A stretch of DNA of 64,000 nucleotides from Diploptera punctata (Eukaryota > Arthropoda > Insecta > Blattodea > Blaberidae), in assembly GCA_030220185.1 (NCBI GenBank), contig JASPKZ010007284.1:541098-605097 (forward strand), written 5' to 3'. The notes beneath the pieces were generated by a model, which was not told the origin of the DNA, searched no databases, and saw nothing but the letters and a program-made list of their open reading frames with translations. Both the position numbers and the translations under genes were made by a program. Each line of letters starts with the position of its first letter. Position 1 is the first letter of the stretch. Shown piece after piece: positions 63,078-64,000 of the stretch.

Positions 63078-64000
63078 TCCGGTCTAAATCCAAAATTACA
63101 AAATAGTGTTTTCCAGTTTTATAGTGTTGGTGGTTTTCCAAAAAATGTCAAAATTTTCGAAATTTCAAAAATTGCAAAAATACTATCTAGAGGATGTGTC
63201 CGGTATTTGTAATGCAAAAAATCCGGTCTAAATTCAAAATTTCAAAATAGTGTTTCCCAAGGCTATAGTCTTGGTGATTTTGCAAGAAGTGTCAAAATTT
63301 TCTAAATTTCAAAAACTGCAAAAATACTATCTAGAGGGTTTGTCCGGGATTTATAACGCAAACAAACCGGTCTAAATCCAAAATTTCAAAATAGCGTTTT
63401 CGAAGGCTATAGTCTTGGTGGTTCTCCAAAAAAAGTCAAAATTTTCGAAATTTCAAAAAAGTGCAAAAATACTTTCTAGAGGGTGTGTCCGGGATTTATA
63501 ATGCAAAAAATCCGGTCTAAATCCAAAATTTCAAAATAGTGTTTTCCAAGTCTATAGTCCTGGTGGTTTTCCAAAAAAAATCAAATTTTTCGAAATTTCA
63601 AAAACTGCAAAAATACTATCTAGAGAGTGTGTCCGGGATTTATAGTGCAAAAAATCCGGTCTAAATCCAAAATTTCAAAATAGCGTTTTCAAAGGCTATA
63701 GTCTTGGTGGTTTTCCAAAAAATGTCAAAATTTTCGAAATTACAAAAATTGCAAAAATACTATCTTGAGGGTGAGTCCGGGATTCATAATGCAAAAAATC
63801 CGGTCAAAAATCCAAAATTCCAAAATAGTGTTTTCCACGGCTATAGTCTTGGTGGTTTTCTAAAAATGTCAAATTTTTCGAAATTTCAAAATCTGCAAAA
63901 ATCCTACTATAAGGGTTTTCTTCCCGGGATTTATAAGAAAAAATCCCCCGCTCTAAATCCAAAATTACAAAATAGTGTTTTCCAATTTTATAATATTGGT
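63078..64000 (-). repeat. Satellite block S6, inverted, same subtype as S5
   Basis: TCCGGTCTAAATCCAAAATT, ACTATCTAGAGGATGTGTCC: reverse-complement monomers of the S5 subtype, continuing past the right edge. Confidence 0.95.

Noticed and set aside
44630..64000. Many open frames of 60-160 codons with shared peptides such as HYKSRTHPLDCIFAV and RIFCIRNPGHTL
   Set aside because: They follow the satellite period and appear in every frame-compatible monomer; they are translations of the repeat, not genes.

Overview
This is a eukaryotic, almost certainly insect (probably hemimetabolous), intergenic window. It is AT-rich, has no bacterial operon structure, and consists of mobile-element debris plus a very long satellite array. 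The families seen (tRNA-derived SINEs, several non-LTR retrotransposons, Penelope-like ends with hammerhead-type motifs, Tc1/mariner, hAT, piggyBac-type TTAA elements, Harbinger-type MITEs, Helitrons) fit a large, transposon-rich insect genome. I cannot name the species. I recognise no intact host protein gene; every recognisable coding stretch is transposon-derived, and nearly all are broken.

Region 1 (1-12,900): a hammerhead-type Penelope end at the left edge; a broken gag gene with a heptad coiled coil (1.2-2.35 kb) abutting a Penelope GIY-YIG endonuclease tail; SINE copies; a 3.65-4.39 kb TIR element; a 0.73 kb repeat seen again at 37.3 kb; a hammerhead foldback (5.8-6.0 kb); an internally deleted mariner-like transposase (6.2-6.8 kb); elements whose terminal inverted repeats contain tRNA-like sequence (7.2, 8.65 kb); a CR1/L2-like LINE end; a TTAA MITE; a second Penelope end (10.3-10.7 kb); and a long-TIR element split by a LINE.

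Region 2 (12,900-32,300): a mariner-like element with two retro-insertions, a ~0.76 kb tandem duplication carrying a SINE in which one copy was later hit by a 5'-inverted (twin-primed) LINE, a SINE with a 14-bp TSD (17.0-17.3 kb), more hammerhead foldbacks (17.9, 19.4-19.8, 27.5, 30.7-31.3 kb), a TIR element with a DUF7869-like ORF (19.9-21.3 kb), a three-deep nest (ORF containing LINE containing SINE, 23.2-25.4 kb) and two RT-bearing LINE fragments (27.7-28.45, 31.4-32.3 kb).

Region 3 (32,300-44,600): a Harbinger-type MITE, the best-preserved hammerhead palindrome (33.9-34.1 kb), a Tc1 (DD34E) inside a hAT element inside a mariner-like inverted pair (34.1-36.8 kb), a TTAA element inside a hammerhead foldback (37.0-38.5 kb), and a 4.4-kb hAT element (38,809-43,249) bounded by a perfect 8-bp TSD and itself holding three smaller elements. 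An intron-bearing tRNA-Tyr-like gene follows at 43.86 kb.

Region 4 (44,600-64,000): a ~144-bp satellite whose orientation flips at least five times. It is divergent on the left and highly homogeneous on the right, with a 125-bp derived subarray, a ~2.3-kb (16-monomer) block duplication, three Helitrons, and a DD41D (rosa-type) mariner cleanly inserted at a TA.

The window is best read as stratigraphy: nested insertions with visible TSDs give a relative order of events. The most interesting biology is the collection of self-cleaving-ribozyme-like motifs, some with a complete hammerhead core, at the ends of palindromic Penelope-derived copies whose flanks are inverted repeats private to each locus.
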